Positions 7,407 through 16,983 of a DNA stretch of 39,033 nucleotides are shown here, piece after piece (position 1 is the stretch's first letter; every line of letters begins with the position of its first letter). The notes beneath the pieces were generated by a model. That model saw nothing but the letters and a program-made list of their open reading frames with translations. It ran no database searches and was not told the DNA's origin. The stretch spans positions 1-39,033 of IMG/VR virus record IMGVR_UViG_3300033148_002508; one strand, 5' to 3'. The DNA is from a virus. The position numbers were made by a program, and so were the translations under genes.

Positions 7407-10400
7407 TTATCTTTTGAGCCTCTCTCCCATTTCCTTCATCTCCCTCTGCATCCGCTCCCTTGCCGTCTCTCCCTCTTTCTTCTCGGCTGGCTCTTTGGCT
7501 TCTCTCTCTACCTTCGCCCTTTCACTCTCCAGCATCGTGCCAAACTCCAAGTGCATGAAGAGGTCAAGGTCAGGATTACTAAGCTCTAATTCCCTTCTGG
7601 CTGTGCCTACTGGTAGACCTTTCAATCTCTCGTAAAGGTCAAAGACTTCCTTAGTATAAACACGCCTCTGGTCTGGTGTAGGCACATTATCAAAGTTCAC
7701 CTCATCAAGACCGAGAAGCCCTGTATAAATGTCTTTGTAGAATAGAGGGTGGTCGAATAAATACCACTCATCCTCGTAATATCTTACACCCTCTGGATAA
7801 TCAGGTGGCTTGCCCTCAGCTCGTATCGTGTCAAAGTCAACAAACCTGTCAATGTATTTCTCAGGCACGAATAACTTATAGCCCTTCATCCGAGTAAGGT
7901 CTTCAGGTGTCTTGTCTGCTTTCTCCAGTAATTCATCATACTTTACGGAGGGTATTGCCTTGAAGGGTATTATTGTAATACCCTTAATATCCTGCATTTC
8001 CTTGCCGAAATCTGTCAGGTTGCCTTTGGCATCATAGAACATTCGCTCCCGCCTATAACCCGCAGCCCCCAATTCCTGGTAGTATTTCACATAACTATCA
8101 ATATTACCCTTCGAGAAACCATCAGTGTAAGCACTCTTCTTGTAGTTGAGAGTCTGCCATTCCTCAGATTCCTCATCGAGTTTAGCCATATCAACATTGA
8201 GCCTGAGCACATTCTCGTTCCACTTGTCGCTCTGCCTTCCATTTTCAACTATGTATGGGTCATCATCTGGTAAGCCACCATCATCTTTTAGTAACCCCTG
8301 AGTTAAAGCCCAACGGTATTCATTAAGGTTATCTAACAGCCAGACCTTAGCCTCAGAGCTTCCACCTCCATGTTCATCAACCTCCTGCCCTCGCTCAACC
8401 CATTTATCTTGAAAGTCAGTCCCTTCATGCTCAATCGCCTCAATGCGGGCTTCATTGTCTTTATACTCCTGCGATTCAGGGTCAAGTTCTCTGCCGGCTA
8501 TTTTCAGGTCAAGGACTTCAATAGACGTGTCAAAAGGCTGCCTGCCAAGAAATTCACGGAGGGCATCATCCTCAAGCATCAACTTCTGAATTTCCCAGTA
8601 GTTATCGCCTTCTTCCTGCATATCCTGATACTTGAAGTAGTTTTCAACCGAGCCTTCAGGTGGTAAAGTTAGTTCTGGTATGGCGCCATCCGGTATATCC
8701 AATTCCTCAACTAAGCGGTTGAACTCTTTGTATGCTTCAGGGCTGAGTATCTTGGACTGACCTCCTAAAGCTAGATATGCATTGTCTGTTGGATTAGCTT
8801 TCAGCCATTCATTACGGGGGTTTACCCTTAACTCAGGGTGAGCTTCAAGGAAGGCATCTTTATCCTCAGCCTCCAGATATTTAACTAGAAGTGAATACTG
8901 TTGGCGAGTCACATTGCCCAGATATGCTTTAGGATAGAGTTTGTCATATTCCTTTAATTCAGCTAGGCTTGTAATCTTTCCCCGTGCCAACCATTGCTGG
9001 TAGTAATGGAAGATAGTATCATCGTTATCCTCGGTGTTTATCTTATGAAGTGGGATATTGGGGAGTATGTCGGATTTAGACCTGGCTATCTCATACTGCG
9101 CCCATGCTTTGCTTTCCTTTGATACTGTCTTATCATCAAGAACATCTTGGGGTAAAGTCTTGCCATAAACGGCATCACTCCCTATCTCCCTGAGCCAATC
9201 CACCGTTGTATATATCTTCAGTTCTTTTTCAGTTAATGGCTTGTCTTCTTGCCCCTCTTTAATCTCGCCTAGTTTAAGACTACTATCCTCAACCTTTTCC
9301 TCAGCACCTTTCTCTGGCGGTTTTAATGCCCACTCACTGAACAGGAAATCCTTAATCTCAAGCTCCTCACCTTTCTCAAATTTATGCCGTATTAGCTTTG
9401 AAAGTTGAACGAAGTAGGGTGTAGGCAAACCCGTTACCTGCCCTGCTGCTTTAGCCACATATTCTACAAGAGCAGCCATATCATCTACGGATATGTCCTT
9501 GAAAGGGTCAAGCCCCTGCTCAACCATCTTCCGAGCTTTCAAGAATATCATCTGAAGGTCTCTGCCTGTTTGAGCCACTGGGCTTACCTGATAATCAAAG
9601 GGTTGGTCAGTGAGCCATCCCCACATGGATTGAACGAGTTGACCACCTATAAGGATAAAGTTCAAGGGGCCGAGTATCCCAGCCCTAGCCTGTCTCTCCG
9701 GCTTCCACTGGAAGGCATCGGCAATATACTGAAACATCATTGGGAGAATACACCAAGTCAATAATATAGTAGATGCTGCCTTAGCTCTGCTTCCTCTGCC
9801 ATACTTGAAGTTCCTCAGATTATCACCAGTCATTCTAAAATACTTGTTGGGTTGGTTCTGGAACATGGTCATTAGCTTTAACCACGAACCCCCGTTTTGT
9901 ATAGCCGACAGAGTATCTATACCAAATGAGGGCTGAGTCCTACCAGTGGTGTCCTCAGCAGCTTGTATGGCTTGCTCTTGAGTGAGACCTTGCTCCAATC
10001 CCGCCTTGTATTTCGCCCACATCCCCTGAGTAACAGCGAATGTATCACCCAGCCTGATTTGAAGCAGGAACCAGTCTGTCAACTTCCCCTGCCCTGATAT
10101 TAGCTTCGTGCCATGTTTCTGCATGGCAGCACGAATATCACGTTCAAACCCTGCATCCATCCTTGCCCTGAACATCTCAGAATTGCTATAAAGGAATTTG
10201 AAGTTAGTGACCGGGTTACTCCAAAAGTCAGCTATACCGCCCACAAACTCAGTGGCTTTCATTTCAGAGACATAGCCGAACAGTGAAGGTATTTGTTTTA
10301 ACAAGATAACTGGCTTAATCGCCAAGATAGATTTAGTAAAGTTTCTCCTTAAGAAGTCAGCAGCACGATTGGTGGCTGCTGTTTCAATACCTCCCCTAGC

Positions 10401-13400
10401 CATCTGATTCAGGAAGGTGTCTATTAGCTTCATCACTCCCCGGCCGTGATACTGCTCTACCGCCAGTCTTATCTCTTTATTCCCAAACACCCTCCGCATA
10501 TCCCTCATGGTAGTAGCCCATGCCTTGAAGTGCTCCATCTGTTGTATGTGATTGGAGAGTAGTTCAGTAGCACCATTGAACCTTATAGGGCGACTACTCT
10601 GCTGTCTTGCCTTGATACTCTGAGCAGTTACACCAGCGAACCTTTGGGCATCCTGTAAGGTCAAGACATTCTCATGCACCTCAGCCTCAAAGTCCCTGAA
10701 TCGTGGCGAATACACGGCGTTCTTTGGCATGTCTATATTATAGAGTTCCCGATAGACCCTGCTGATGTCAGTGTAGTAATCTTCGTAGAACTTAAATATA
10801 GAGTCGCCAAGTGCCTTTTCCTCAGAAGTAAGATTATTGCTTACCGCATCCTTTACTTCCTGCGACCACCCCATACCAACGTCAAAAGCACCATCCAGAG
10901 TAGAATCCTGCATCTGCATATATTTAGCAATCATCTGGTCTCTTGTCATTCTTAATTCAAAGGTGGTAACTCCAGGATGATTCTCTTTATAAGCCTCAGT
11001 AAATTCAAAGACACCTAGATTAACCTCTTGCTCCAGAGCATTGAGAGTTTGGTTAATAGCGTGGTTGCCCTTTACCTCATAGACTTCACCCACCATGCCC
11101 TTGACATCATTGAAAGCAACTTTAGTGCCATCTATCTGTCGATTAGTAGCCCTATGGACATCTGACACGAATTGGCTTATTGCACTCTGATATGGCTTGG
11201 AGATTGGGTCAAGTTTGCTGATTTTATCGGCAAGGCTGTCTATACCGTATTGCCAGTTGGTGAACGTATCCCACCAACCCGTTTTGGCTACCAGTTCCCC
11301 TGTAGGGATAGCACCAACACCGGTCTTTAGCCCCTGCCCTCCTGTGAGAACACCACTAATATCCGTTCTAACAACATTTATTCTCTCTGTCTCCGCCTCT
11401 TGCTTGGCTTGCCTATCTGACCTGCCTATTGTCTCAAGTATCTTAATATAATCTAATGTCTCCGCAAGTTCCTCTGAGGACATACCATCAATGCCGGCAA
11501 AGTTAAGCATCTCATTATCTTTAAGCATCTGTTCGTAGTCAAGTTTGCCCTCTTGATATAATGAGATGTTTCCTGCCATCTTGTCTCTAGCTGTATCTCG
11601 GTCAAGTTCAAGGTTATGATTTAGAACATCAAACCTCTGTTGAGTTTCTGGTGTGAACTTCCCCTTCAATATGTGTTCTTTTATCTTAGGTGTGGCTTTC
11701 TTAACCACCTTGCGGACTTCAACCTTCAAGACCTTCTGTGCATTTAACTCAGCGAATTCCTGAACCTTTGCCATCTGCACCTGAAGTTGGGCATCGGTCT
11801 TAACCCTAGCTACTGAGGTTACATATCTGCCTCTGACATTGATAGGCAGATTTTCCCTGACATACTTGGCTAGTGATACCTTTGTCTGCTCTGAGGTAGC
11901 TAGTTTCCTGCTCCATATGTCAGCCATCTTACTGAGTTCATCAAGTTGTCGTCTGACCTCAACATCCACTTCAGGAACAATCTCTGCAACAGGTGGCTTT
12001 ACTGGAGGTGGTGCTTCAACAACAGGTGGCTTACCAACTGCCACTGCTTCATCTTTGGAGATTAGAGTAATACTATCATCTGCCTGCTTTACTTTCCAAG
12101 CAGGGATATTCTTACCCATTATACCTTCGCCGACAATAAAACCCCTTGGTGCTTTAATGCCCTTGCCAATCTCGCCCTTCAACTGAACAAAATCCCCAAT
12201 CTCTACTTCAGGTCTAGCTACTTCCTCAACTGCTGGGGGTACAACCTCGGGTACAACCTCAGGCACAACTTCAGGTTCTACGGGAACAGCAGGCACTACT
12301 GGAGGCTTTTTAACCTCCTCAGCCTTAATAGCCTCCTTGATTATCTCTTCACCTTCAGGTATCTCAGCTATTCTATCCAGCCCTCTTAACTCTGACTGTT
12401 CATCGGTATACCCTTCTGCTTTGAAATCTGAAACCGCTTTATCAAATTCCTTTTTAAGTTCAGGCGACATCTTGCCTTTTGACTTATTAACTATAGACGA
12501 GATAACATCACCACCTAGTCCCATACCCATACCCATAACCATGCCGATAGCGAATACCTCTTTAGCTATGGGGTCTAACTGCCAGTCCTCACCCCGGGCT
12601 CGCCTCGTTATCATATCTTGGTAAACTTCCTCACCGCCCTCGGTAAGCCCTACAATCATCATCTTACCACCGATTTGGGCTGTTCTAACCAACCCACCTT
12701 TAACCAGCGCAGTCGGCACCCATTTTGGAGTCGGGGCTAGAGCTATGGCTATCTCAAAGGCATCGGCACCAGCCAATGTCATATTATTTCTAAATACCTC
12801 GTCAGCTTCTTTTCTGGCTTCAGCCTCAGTCTTACCCCTGGCTATGGCATCATCATACGCGCCACCAGCTTCTAAGGCACTCTCAGCAGGTCTACTCAGA
12901 GCTGCACCAGCTAAACCACCGATAATCCATGCCCCTATTCTTGAGATACCTAGAACAGTAGCAACTGTAGCACCGCCATAATAACCGCCTATAGCCAGCG
13001 GAGCTAATGACAAAGCAAAGGGGATTGTCCTAACTATCTTTGTCGCATAGAACTCAGGGTCAAGCAGGTCGGCAACTTCAAACTCCCCACTGGTATCGGG
13101 TGGAGCCATCCTCTGTAATGGTGTGCCTATATCCGAGAGTGTTTTCCCCACATCTTCAAAACCAAGCCATCGAGCAGCGCCTCCACTCGTTGATATGACA
13201 TCGCCAATACCTGCTACGAATGAGGCGGCAGCTTTACCTTTCAAATCCTTCCCGCCATAGGGCTTAAAGAAGTTCTCCAGCCAGAAATCCAGTGTCCACC
13301 AGTCAGGTCGCCTAAGTGTTATTTCGTGACCAAAGGCATCTACTGCTGCTGTAACTCCAAAGAACCCAGCCAACTCCTCATCTGTAACCTCGGGTAATAG

Positions 13401-14192
13401 AATCTGCAATAGCCTTTCCGTCTCTGGTGTTCTACCTTGGGCCTGCACAGTCTCAAAGAACTGTTCCTGCATCTCAGGGGACTCAGAAACAGACTGCACA
13501 TATGCTAGGGATACCTCAACCGCCTGTTCCTCTTCATACGGAGCCAGAAGTTCGGGAAACACCCCTTTAATAAGAGAGGCCAACTCATCTTGCCGAGCCT
13601 TTACCCTATAATATTCCTCTCGCCTTTCTAACCCCGCTTCAGTAGTTGGTACGAACTCACCGGTATCAATGTCCTTTACCATATACCGGCCGCTTGCTAT
13701 TTCATGCAGTTCTTCTATCGTAAGTCCAGCAGCTTCTCTCGCCTCATAAAATGCTCTAGTGACAGCTTGAAACTCACCAGTCTCAGGGTCATAGGCTTGA
13801 TACTGACCGCCTCTTATTTCCTCCATCTCTGCAGAGGGGAGCCATTTACCTTCACGGGTTGTTCTAATCTCTTCAGGTTTAAACTCAACCCCTTCAGGTG
13901 ATACATAGCTAAACGCAGGTTGCTCTCCATCTTTAGGGGGAGTAAACTTGAGCATCCAGTCGGGGTCAATGTCAACCTCCATGCCCATACCCTTGGCTAT
14001 TTCAGGGGTAACGAGGACTGTCCGACCCTCTTTAAGCCTTCGCCAAAGCCCTGGTATTGGCTTTAGCCCCTCAGCCTCTTCTGCTTCAGGCATGGGTGCT
14101 TCAGGCGCAACAGGCTCAGGCTTTCGTGGCTTTCTTACCTCAGCCAGCATCCTCTCTATTTCTGATATGGTTTTAGCTTTGCCATTTGGCAT
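7407..14192 (-). CDS. Giant virion protein (internal/ejection or large polyvalent protein), 2261 aa
   Basis: This is the largest gene, 17% of the genome, placed between portal and scaffold. A charged Pro/Glu-rich N-terminus precedes a Gly/Ala-rich hydrophobic stretch near residue 395 and a second (GMVMGMGMGLGG) near 556 that could insert in membranes. Two Pro/Val-rich linkers near 640 and 730 flank a small beta domain. Long helical regions follow, with another hydrophobic pair near 1480-1520 (MMFQYIADAFQW, then LNFILIGGQLVQ); the C-terminal 600 residues are charged and helical. The layout resembles large polyvalent or ejection proteins of podoviruses such as T7 gp16. I see no lysozyme, protease or RNA polymerase motif. 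AGGAG precedes the ATG. Confidence 0.8.
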   Translation of the reverse strand: MPNGKAKTISEIERMLAEVRKPRKPEPVAPEAPMPEAEEAEGLKPIPGLWRRLKEGRTVLVTPEIAKGMGMEVDIDPDWMLKFTPPKDGEQPAFSYVSPEGVEFKPEEIRTTREGKWLPSAEMEEIRGGQYQAYDPETGEFQAVTRAFYEAREAAGLTIEELHEIASGRYMVKDIDTGEFVPTTEAGLERREEYYRVKARQDELASLIKGVFPELLAPYEEEQAVEVSLAYVQSVSESPEMQEQFFETVQAQGRTPETERLLQILLPEVTDEELAGFFGVTAAVDAFGHEITLRRPDWWTLDFWLENFFKPYGGKDLKGKAAASFVAGIGDVISTSGGAARWLGFEDVGKTLSDIGTPLQRMAPPDTSGEFEVADLLDPEFYATKIVRTIPFALSLAPLAIGGYYGGATVATVLGISRIGAWIIGGLAGAALSRPAESALEAGGAYDDAIARGKTEAEARKEADEVFRNNMTLAGADAFEIAIALAPTPKWVPTALVKGGLVRTAQIGGKMMIVGLTEGGEEVYQDMITRRARGEDWQLDPIAKEVFAIGMVMGMGMGLGGDVISSIVNKSKGKMSPELKKEFDKAVSDFKAEGYTDEQSELRGLDRIAEIPEGEEIIKEAIKAEEVKKPPVVPAVPVEPEVVPEVVPEVVPPAVEEVARPEVEIGDFVQLKGEIGKGIKAPRGFIVGEGIMGKNIPAWKVKQADDSITLISKDEAVAVGKPPVVEAPPPVKPPVAEIVPEVDVEVRRQLDELSKMADIWSRKLATSEQTKVSLAKYVRENLPINVRGRYVTSVARVKTDAQLQVQMAKVQEFAELNAQKVLKVEVRKVVKKATPKIKEHILKGKFTPETQQRFDVLNHNLELDRDTARDKMAGNISLYQEGKLDYEQMLKDNEMLNFAGIDGMSSEELAETLDYIKILETIGRSDRQAKQEAETERINVVRTDISGVLTGGQGLKTGVGAIPTGELVAKTGWWDTFTNWQYGIDSLADKISKLDPISKPYQSAISQFVSDVHRATNRQIDGTKVAFNDVKGMVGEVYEVKGNHAINQTLNALEQEVNLGVFEFTEAYKENHPGVTTFELRMTRDQMIAKYMQMQDSTLDGAFDVGMGWSQEVKDAVSNNLTSEEKALGDSIFKFYEDYYTDISRVYRELYNIDMPKNAVYSPRFRDFEAEVHENVLTLQDAQRFAGVTAQSIKARQQSSRPIRFNGATELLSNHIQQMEHFKAWATTMRDMRRVFGNKEIRLAVEQYHGRGVMKLIDTFLNQMARGGIETAATNRAADFLRRNFTKSILAIKPVILLKQIPSLFGYVSEMKATEFVGGIADFWSNPVTNFKFLYSNSEMFRARMDAGFERDIRAAMQKHGTKLISGQGKLTDWFLLQIRLGDTFAVTQGMWAKYKAGLEQGLTQEQAIQAAEDTTGRTQPSFGIDTLSAIQNGGSWLKLMTMFQNQPNKYFRMTGDNLRNFKYGRGSRAKAASTILLTWCILPMMFQYIADAFQWKPERQARAGILGPLNFILIGGQLVQSMWGWLTDQPFDYQVSPVAQTGRDLQMIFLKARKMVEQGLDPFKDISVDDMAALVEYVAKAAGQVTGLPTPYFVQLSKLIRHKFEKGEELEIKDFLFSEWALKPPEKGAEEKVEDSSLKLGEIKEGQEDKPLTEKELKIYTTVDWLREIGSDAVYGKTLPQDVLDDKTVSKESKAWAQYEIARSKSDILPNIPLHKINTEDNDDTIFHYYQQWLARGKITSLAELKEYDKLYPKAYLGNVTRQQYSLLVKYLEAEDKDAFLEAHPELRVNPRNEWLKANPTDNAYLALGGQSKILSPEAYKEFNRLVEELDIPDGAIPELTLPPEGSVENYFKYQDMQEEGDNYWEIQKLMLEDDALREFLGRQPFDTSIEVLDLKIAGRELDPESQEYKDNEARIEAIEHEGTDFQDKWVERGQEVDEHGGGSSEAKVWLLDNLNEYRWALTQGLLKDDGGLPDDDPYIVENGRQSDKWNENVLRLNVDMAKLDEESEEWQTLNYKKSAYTDGFSKGNIDSYVKYYQELGAAGYRRERMFYDAKGNLTDFGKEMQDIKGITIIPFKAIPSVKYDELLEKADKTPEDLTRMKGYKLFVPEKYIDRFVDFDTIRAEGKPPDYPEGVRYYEDEWYLFDHPLFYKDIYTGLLGLDEVNFDNVPTPDQRRVYTKEVFDLYERLKGLPVGTARRELELSNPDLDLFMHLEFGTMLESERAKVEREAKEPAEKKEGETARERMQREMKEMGERLKR

Positions 14193-14202
14193 TAATAAGC
14201 TC

Positions 14203-14352
14203 CTACTTGACAGGTGGGACTATCCCACCAACCTTCCGTTTCTTAGCGACATCCTTAAACTTGGTCATCATATCGTTACCTGCCGGCTTATGTCTTGCTC
14301 TTACTTCCTCAATCTGCTTGTCGACATCTTTCATTGTGAACCGCCCTGTCAT
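14203..14352 (-). CDS. Small basic helical protein, 49 aa
   Basis: The frame starts MTGRFTMKDVDKQIEEVRA and ends GGIVPPVK before TAG. It is basic and mostly helical. GAGGGGG lies eight bases before the ATG, and the tail of the gene carries the SD of the giant virion gene. The ATG overlaps the stop of the preceding amber-interrupted frame. It could be a small portal- or ejection-associated protein. Confidence 0.72.
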   Translation of the reverse strand: MTGRFTMKDVDKQIEEVRARHKPAGNDMMTKFKDVAKKRKVGGIVPPVK

Positions 14353-14480
14353 AACTTAACCCCCTCTTTTAGAAGTATGTTCTCTGTCTCTAATAGTGTT
14401 ACTCGTTGCTCTATCCTGCTGAACTATCGTGTTTTACCTATGTCCCGACCCTTTCTTACCTCACCTACCTCCGGCATCAT
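14349..14480 (-). pseudogene. Small coiled-coil gene interrupted by one in-frame amber codon
   Basis: An ATGATG start overlaps the portal stop (ATGA) and reads MMPEVGEVRKGRDIGKTR, then TAG at 14426-14424. The same frame continues FSRIEQRVTLLETENILL and ends in a TGA overlapping the next gene's ATG. Both outer junctions are the coupled overlaps normal for this operon, so the two halves look like one 43-codon gene. The amber may be a recent mutation, a read-through site, or suppressed in the host. TAG is an ordinary stop elsewhere in the genome, so wholesale recoding is unlikely. Confidence 0.6.
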
Positions 14481-16165
14481 TCTTCACTCTCCCTCGGAGT
14501 AGACTGAGTTGGTGGTCCGCCCCCACCTCCTGAAAAGAGAGGCGCCATAGGTGTGGGTTTCTCTGTTCCCTCCGGCTTCGGTGTCTGCTCAGCATTCCCT
14601 GATAGTAACTGTTCTTCCGTAACACCCAAAGCATCAGCCAAAAGTTTCGCCTCAGCTTCCGCATCCTTGTCCCCCCTTTCAGCCATTTCCAATAACGCCT
14701 TAATACCCCTCCGCATCTTGATGGTTGGAACTAGCAACTCTGCCTCTTCCCACCTCAACTGCCTTTCGTCTTCTTCAGGGTCTTCCCTCTGCAATATATC
14801 CCTTCTCTTAGCTTTCTCAGATATCAGGTTCCCCGCAGCGGCTGCCATTGAGAAGCGTGCCGCATCCATCTCTGACGATTTGATGAAGTATTTGAAAGAG
14901 ACCTTGTACTCACCCTTTAGCTTCCCAATATCAAAGGTTCTCTTATGCCCCCTTGTGCCAATCTCCACACTTGAAAGACCGGTTTGTATAATCTGGTCTA
15001 TTATCATCTCAACTATTTGCTCGTTGAGACTCCCTCTTGAACCAAGCCTGGGTAGAAATACTTGCTCTCTACCTGCGCCAATCTGTAGCAACGCAACAGC
15101 AGACCATGGTTGATTACCCATTATCCCTAAATCAACATTGGAAACACTTGCTCTCTGTATCCTCGTCTCTATCATGGTGTGTAGTAGATACATTGAGCGC
15201 TTTAGCTCACCAAAATTGACCGGCTCAACCCCTTCATTAACACCCATTGGGTGATATGTCCCCGGTTTTGTAAGGTCTTTGGGTGGTTCACCCTGATTTC
15301 CTAACTCAGTCTTATATAACAAGGCATGGTCTAGTTCCTTCTGGTTCAAGCTCTGTATGATGCTGACCAGCCTGTTTAACTCTGGTATAAGGTCACGGAT
15401 AAGAAAAAAGATAGACTCACCCTGATGCTGAAGACTATCCTTGTCGGCCATCATAGAACCCATCGGCACAGTTTGAAGGACCGCTGGCACATACCCATAT
15501 GAATGAGGTTGCACGGAAACCTCTATATCATTAACATAGATAAGGTTTTTACCCTTACTCCAGACATCAAGGACAAGGGCTTCATCGTCTTCTATGCTAA
15601 ACTTCTCCTTCTTTGCCCATTCTTCAGCCGCTATCTCATCCTTGCTTTTAGATGTCTCATAAGCCATCCAGTCAAACCCATCAGCACCCATACCGTAGTA
15701 AACAAAGCGGGTGTCCCAAGGAGTTATTTCGGTGATGAGCGCCCCTGTTTTCTTGTCTATCCTGAACAGAATCCTGGCAGCACCCCTTCCCCGCCGGCAC
15801 ATCTGCTGGTCGAAGAAAGGATTTAACGGGAACTTGCCCCGTTTTACCAGTAAGGAGTTAGCAGAAGAGAGAGACGCCTTTGTGATGTCCTCTATATACG
15901 CCGTGTCCAGGTTCTTATCATCTGACTCAACAACTACTTGCTCCGTGGCATCGCCCAGGGCTGACTCAACTTTGGTGGCAAATACTCCTGGGTCATTCAA
16001 AGTTACGCTGATAGCATTGGGGACTTTATTTTTATTGACATCCTCCAGCACATACTTAGACAGTTCAACCAGCTCTCTATCGCCGTCCATGCGGGCTTGT
16101 AGTGCGCTGATACCACTTTCAGCTTTCTTAGCTTCAACTAGTTTGTAATAGTCTATATCAGCCAT
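14477..16165 (-). CDS. Portal protein
   Basis: The 562-residue protein forms the dodecameric DNA channel at one capsid vertex. Typical portal features are an acidic N-terminal helical region, the ITPWDTRFVYYG strand, a wing with a hydrophobic QTVPMGSMM segment, a long stem-like helix (FLIRDLIPELNRLVSIIQ), a clip-proximal segment, and a disordered Gly/Pro-rich C-terminus. The ATG at 16165 is preferred because AGGAGA lies seven bases upstream; an earlier in-frame ATG at 16195 lies within the upstream gene. It sits after the terminase and before the giant virion protein. Family assignment rests on overall pattern and context. Confidence 0.85.
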   Translation of the reverse strand: MADIDYYKLVEAKKAESGISALQARMDGDRELVELSKYVLEDVNKNKVPNAISVTLNDPGVFATKVESALGDATEQVVVESDDKNLDTAYIEDITKASLSSANSLLVKRGKFPLNPFFDQQMCRRGRGAARILFRIDKKTGALITEITPWDTRFVYYGMGADGFDWMAYETSKSKDEIAAEEWAKKEKFSIEDDEALVLDVWSKGKNLIYVNDIEVSVQPHSYGYVPAVLQTVPMGSMMADKDSLQHQGESIFFLIRDLIPELNRLVSIIQSLNQKELDHALLYKTELGNQGEPPKDLTKPGTYHPMGVNEGVEPVNFGELKRSMYLLHTMIETRIQRASVSNVDLGIMGNQPWSAVALLQIGAGREQVFLPRLGSRGSLNEQIVEMIIDQIIQTGLSSVEIGTRGHKRTFDIGKLKGEYKVSFKYFIKSSEMDAARFSMAAAAGNLISEKAKRRDILQREDPEEDERQLRWEEAELLVPTIKMRRGIKALLEMAERGDKDAEAEAKLLADALGVTEEQLLSGNAEQTPKPEGTEKPTPMAPLFSGGGGGPPTQSTPRESEE

Positions 16166-16179
16166 TTCTAAATCTCCTG

Positions 16180-16974
16180 TTAGGAATACCGCCATTTAGT
16201 AGCCTGGTAGATATGCTGGATTTCTGAAAGAACCAGAGTTCTACTATAGATTCTGACCTCACCGATAAGATTTTCAAAGACAAAATCGCCACCCACCCCA
16301 CCAACAGTAGGATTATATGTTCCAATGTATCTTGTCCCTGCTGGAGTTGATGTTTCAGTGTTTGCTTTAGCTGCACCATTAACACGGAAAGTGGGGTTAT
16401 TGCCTACTGCTCCATTATCGTATTCAAGAGTTACATGAGTCCAAGTATTGATAGGAACTACTGTAGCAATAGTCGTCCACAGACCCTCTGTGGTACTAAA
16501 ATTTTGCCTGAATGAAAGTTTGACTTTACCAGCAGCTTCCTGTTCTACATAGAACTTCCATCCAAGATTAGCCCCTCCTTTACTGACAATAGTTCCTTTG
16601 TTGCCTTCCCCATCACTTGCCGGATTTACCCAAGCCTCAATTGTCCCTCCACCAGCGAAAAAGTCTGAAAGTGATGCACTATGAGGTATCGTAATGTAAT
16701 CATTGACGCCATCAAAATATCTACCGTTTGGTCTCCACAAAGCACCAGCAACCGTACATAAATATTTATAAGCATCTACTGACGTTATATACCTACCCTC
16801 CAATGCCCATAAGGGTAAATATAGCACAAGCCCGTCAGTAGTGAAGCTATATGGAGCATAACCATCGTGAACGGCATACTTATATTTCGGCATAGGATGG
16901 TCGTAGAACATATCTCGTAAATGTTTAGGTATGAACTGGTCTATACTCTGTCCGTCTACTATTGGAGTTCTCAT
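16180..16974 (-). CDS. LamG-like (concanavalin-fold) protein
   Basis: About 264 residues. Residues from about 65 onward form a LamG/concanavalin-like domain: LPLWALEGRYI, YFDGVNDYITIPHSASL, TIEAWVNP, TWTHVTLEYDNG, and a terminal LIGEVRIYSRTLVLSEIQHIYQ, the standard pattern of phage LamG repeats. The N-terminal region (residues 1-60) may attach it to the particle. ATGATG follows GGAGGT; spacing favours the second ATG (16974), though 16977 is possible. An adhesin gene between terminase and portal is unusual; capsid-surface glycan binding is an inference. Confidence 0.82.
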   Translation of the reverse strand: MRTPIVDGQSIDQFIPKHLRDMFYDHPMPKYKYAVHDGYAPYSFTTDGLVLYLPLWALEGRYITSVDAYKYLCTVAGALWRPNGRYFDGVNDYITIPHSASLSDFFAGGGTIEAWVNPASDGEGNKGTIVSKGGANLGWKFYVEQEAAGKVKLSFRQNFSTTEGLWTTIATVVPINTWTHVTLEYDNGAVGNNPTFRVNGAAKANTETSTPAGTRYIGTYNPTVGGVGGDFVFENLIGEVRIYSRTLVLSEIQHIYQATKWRYS

Positions 16975-16983
16975 CATACCTCC

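Noticed and set aside
14553-15113. A 186-codon plus-strand frame opposite the portal gene
   Set aside because: It is antisense to a clearly identified gene, Ser/Ala/Leu-rich as shadow frames are here, and has no SD.
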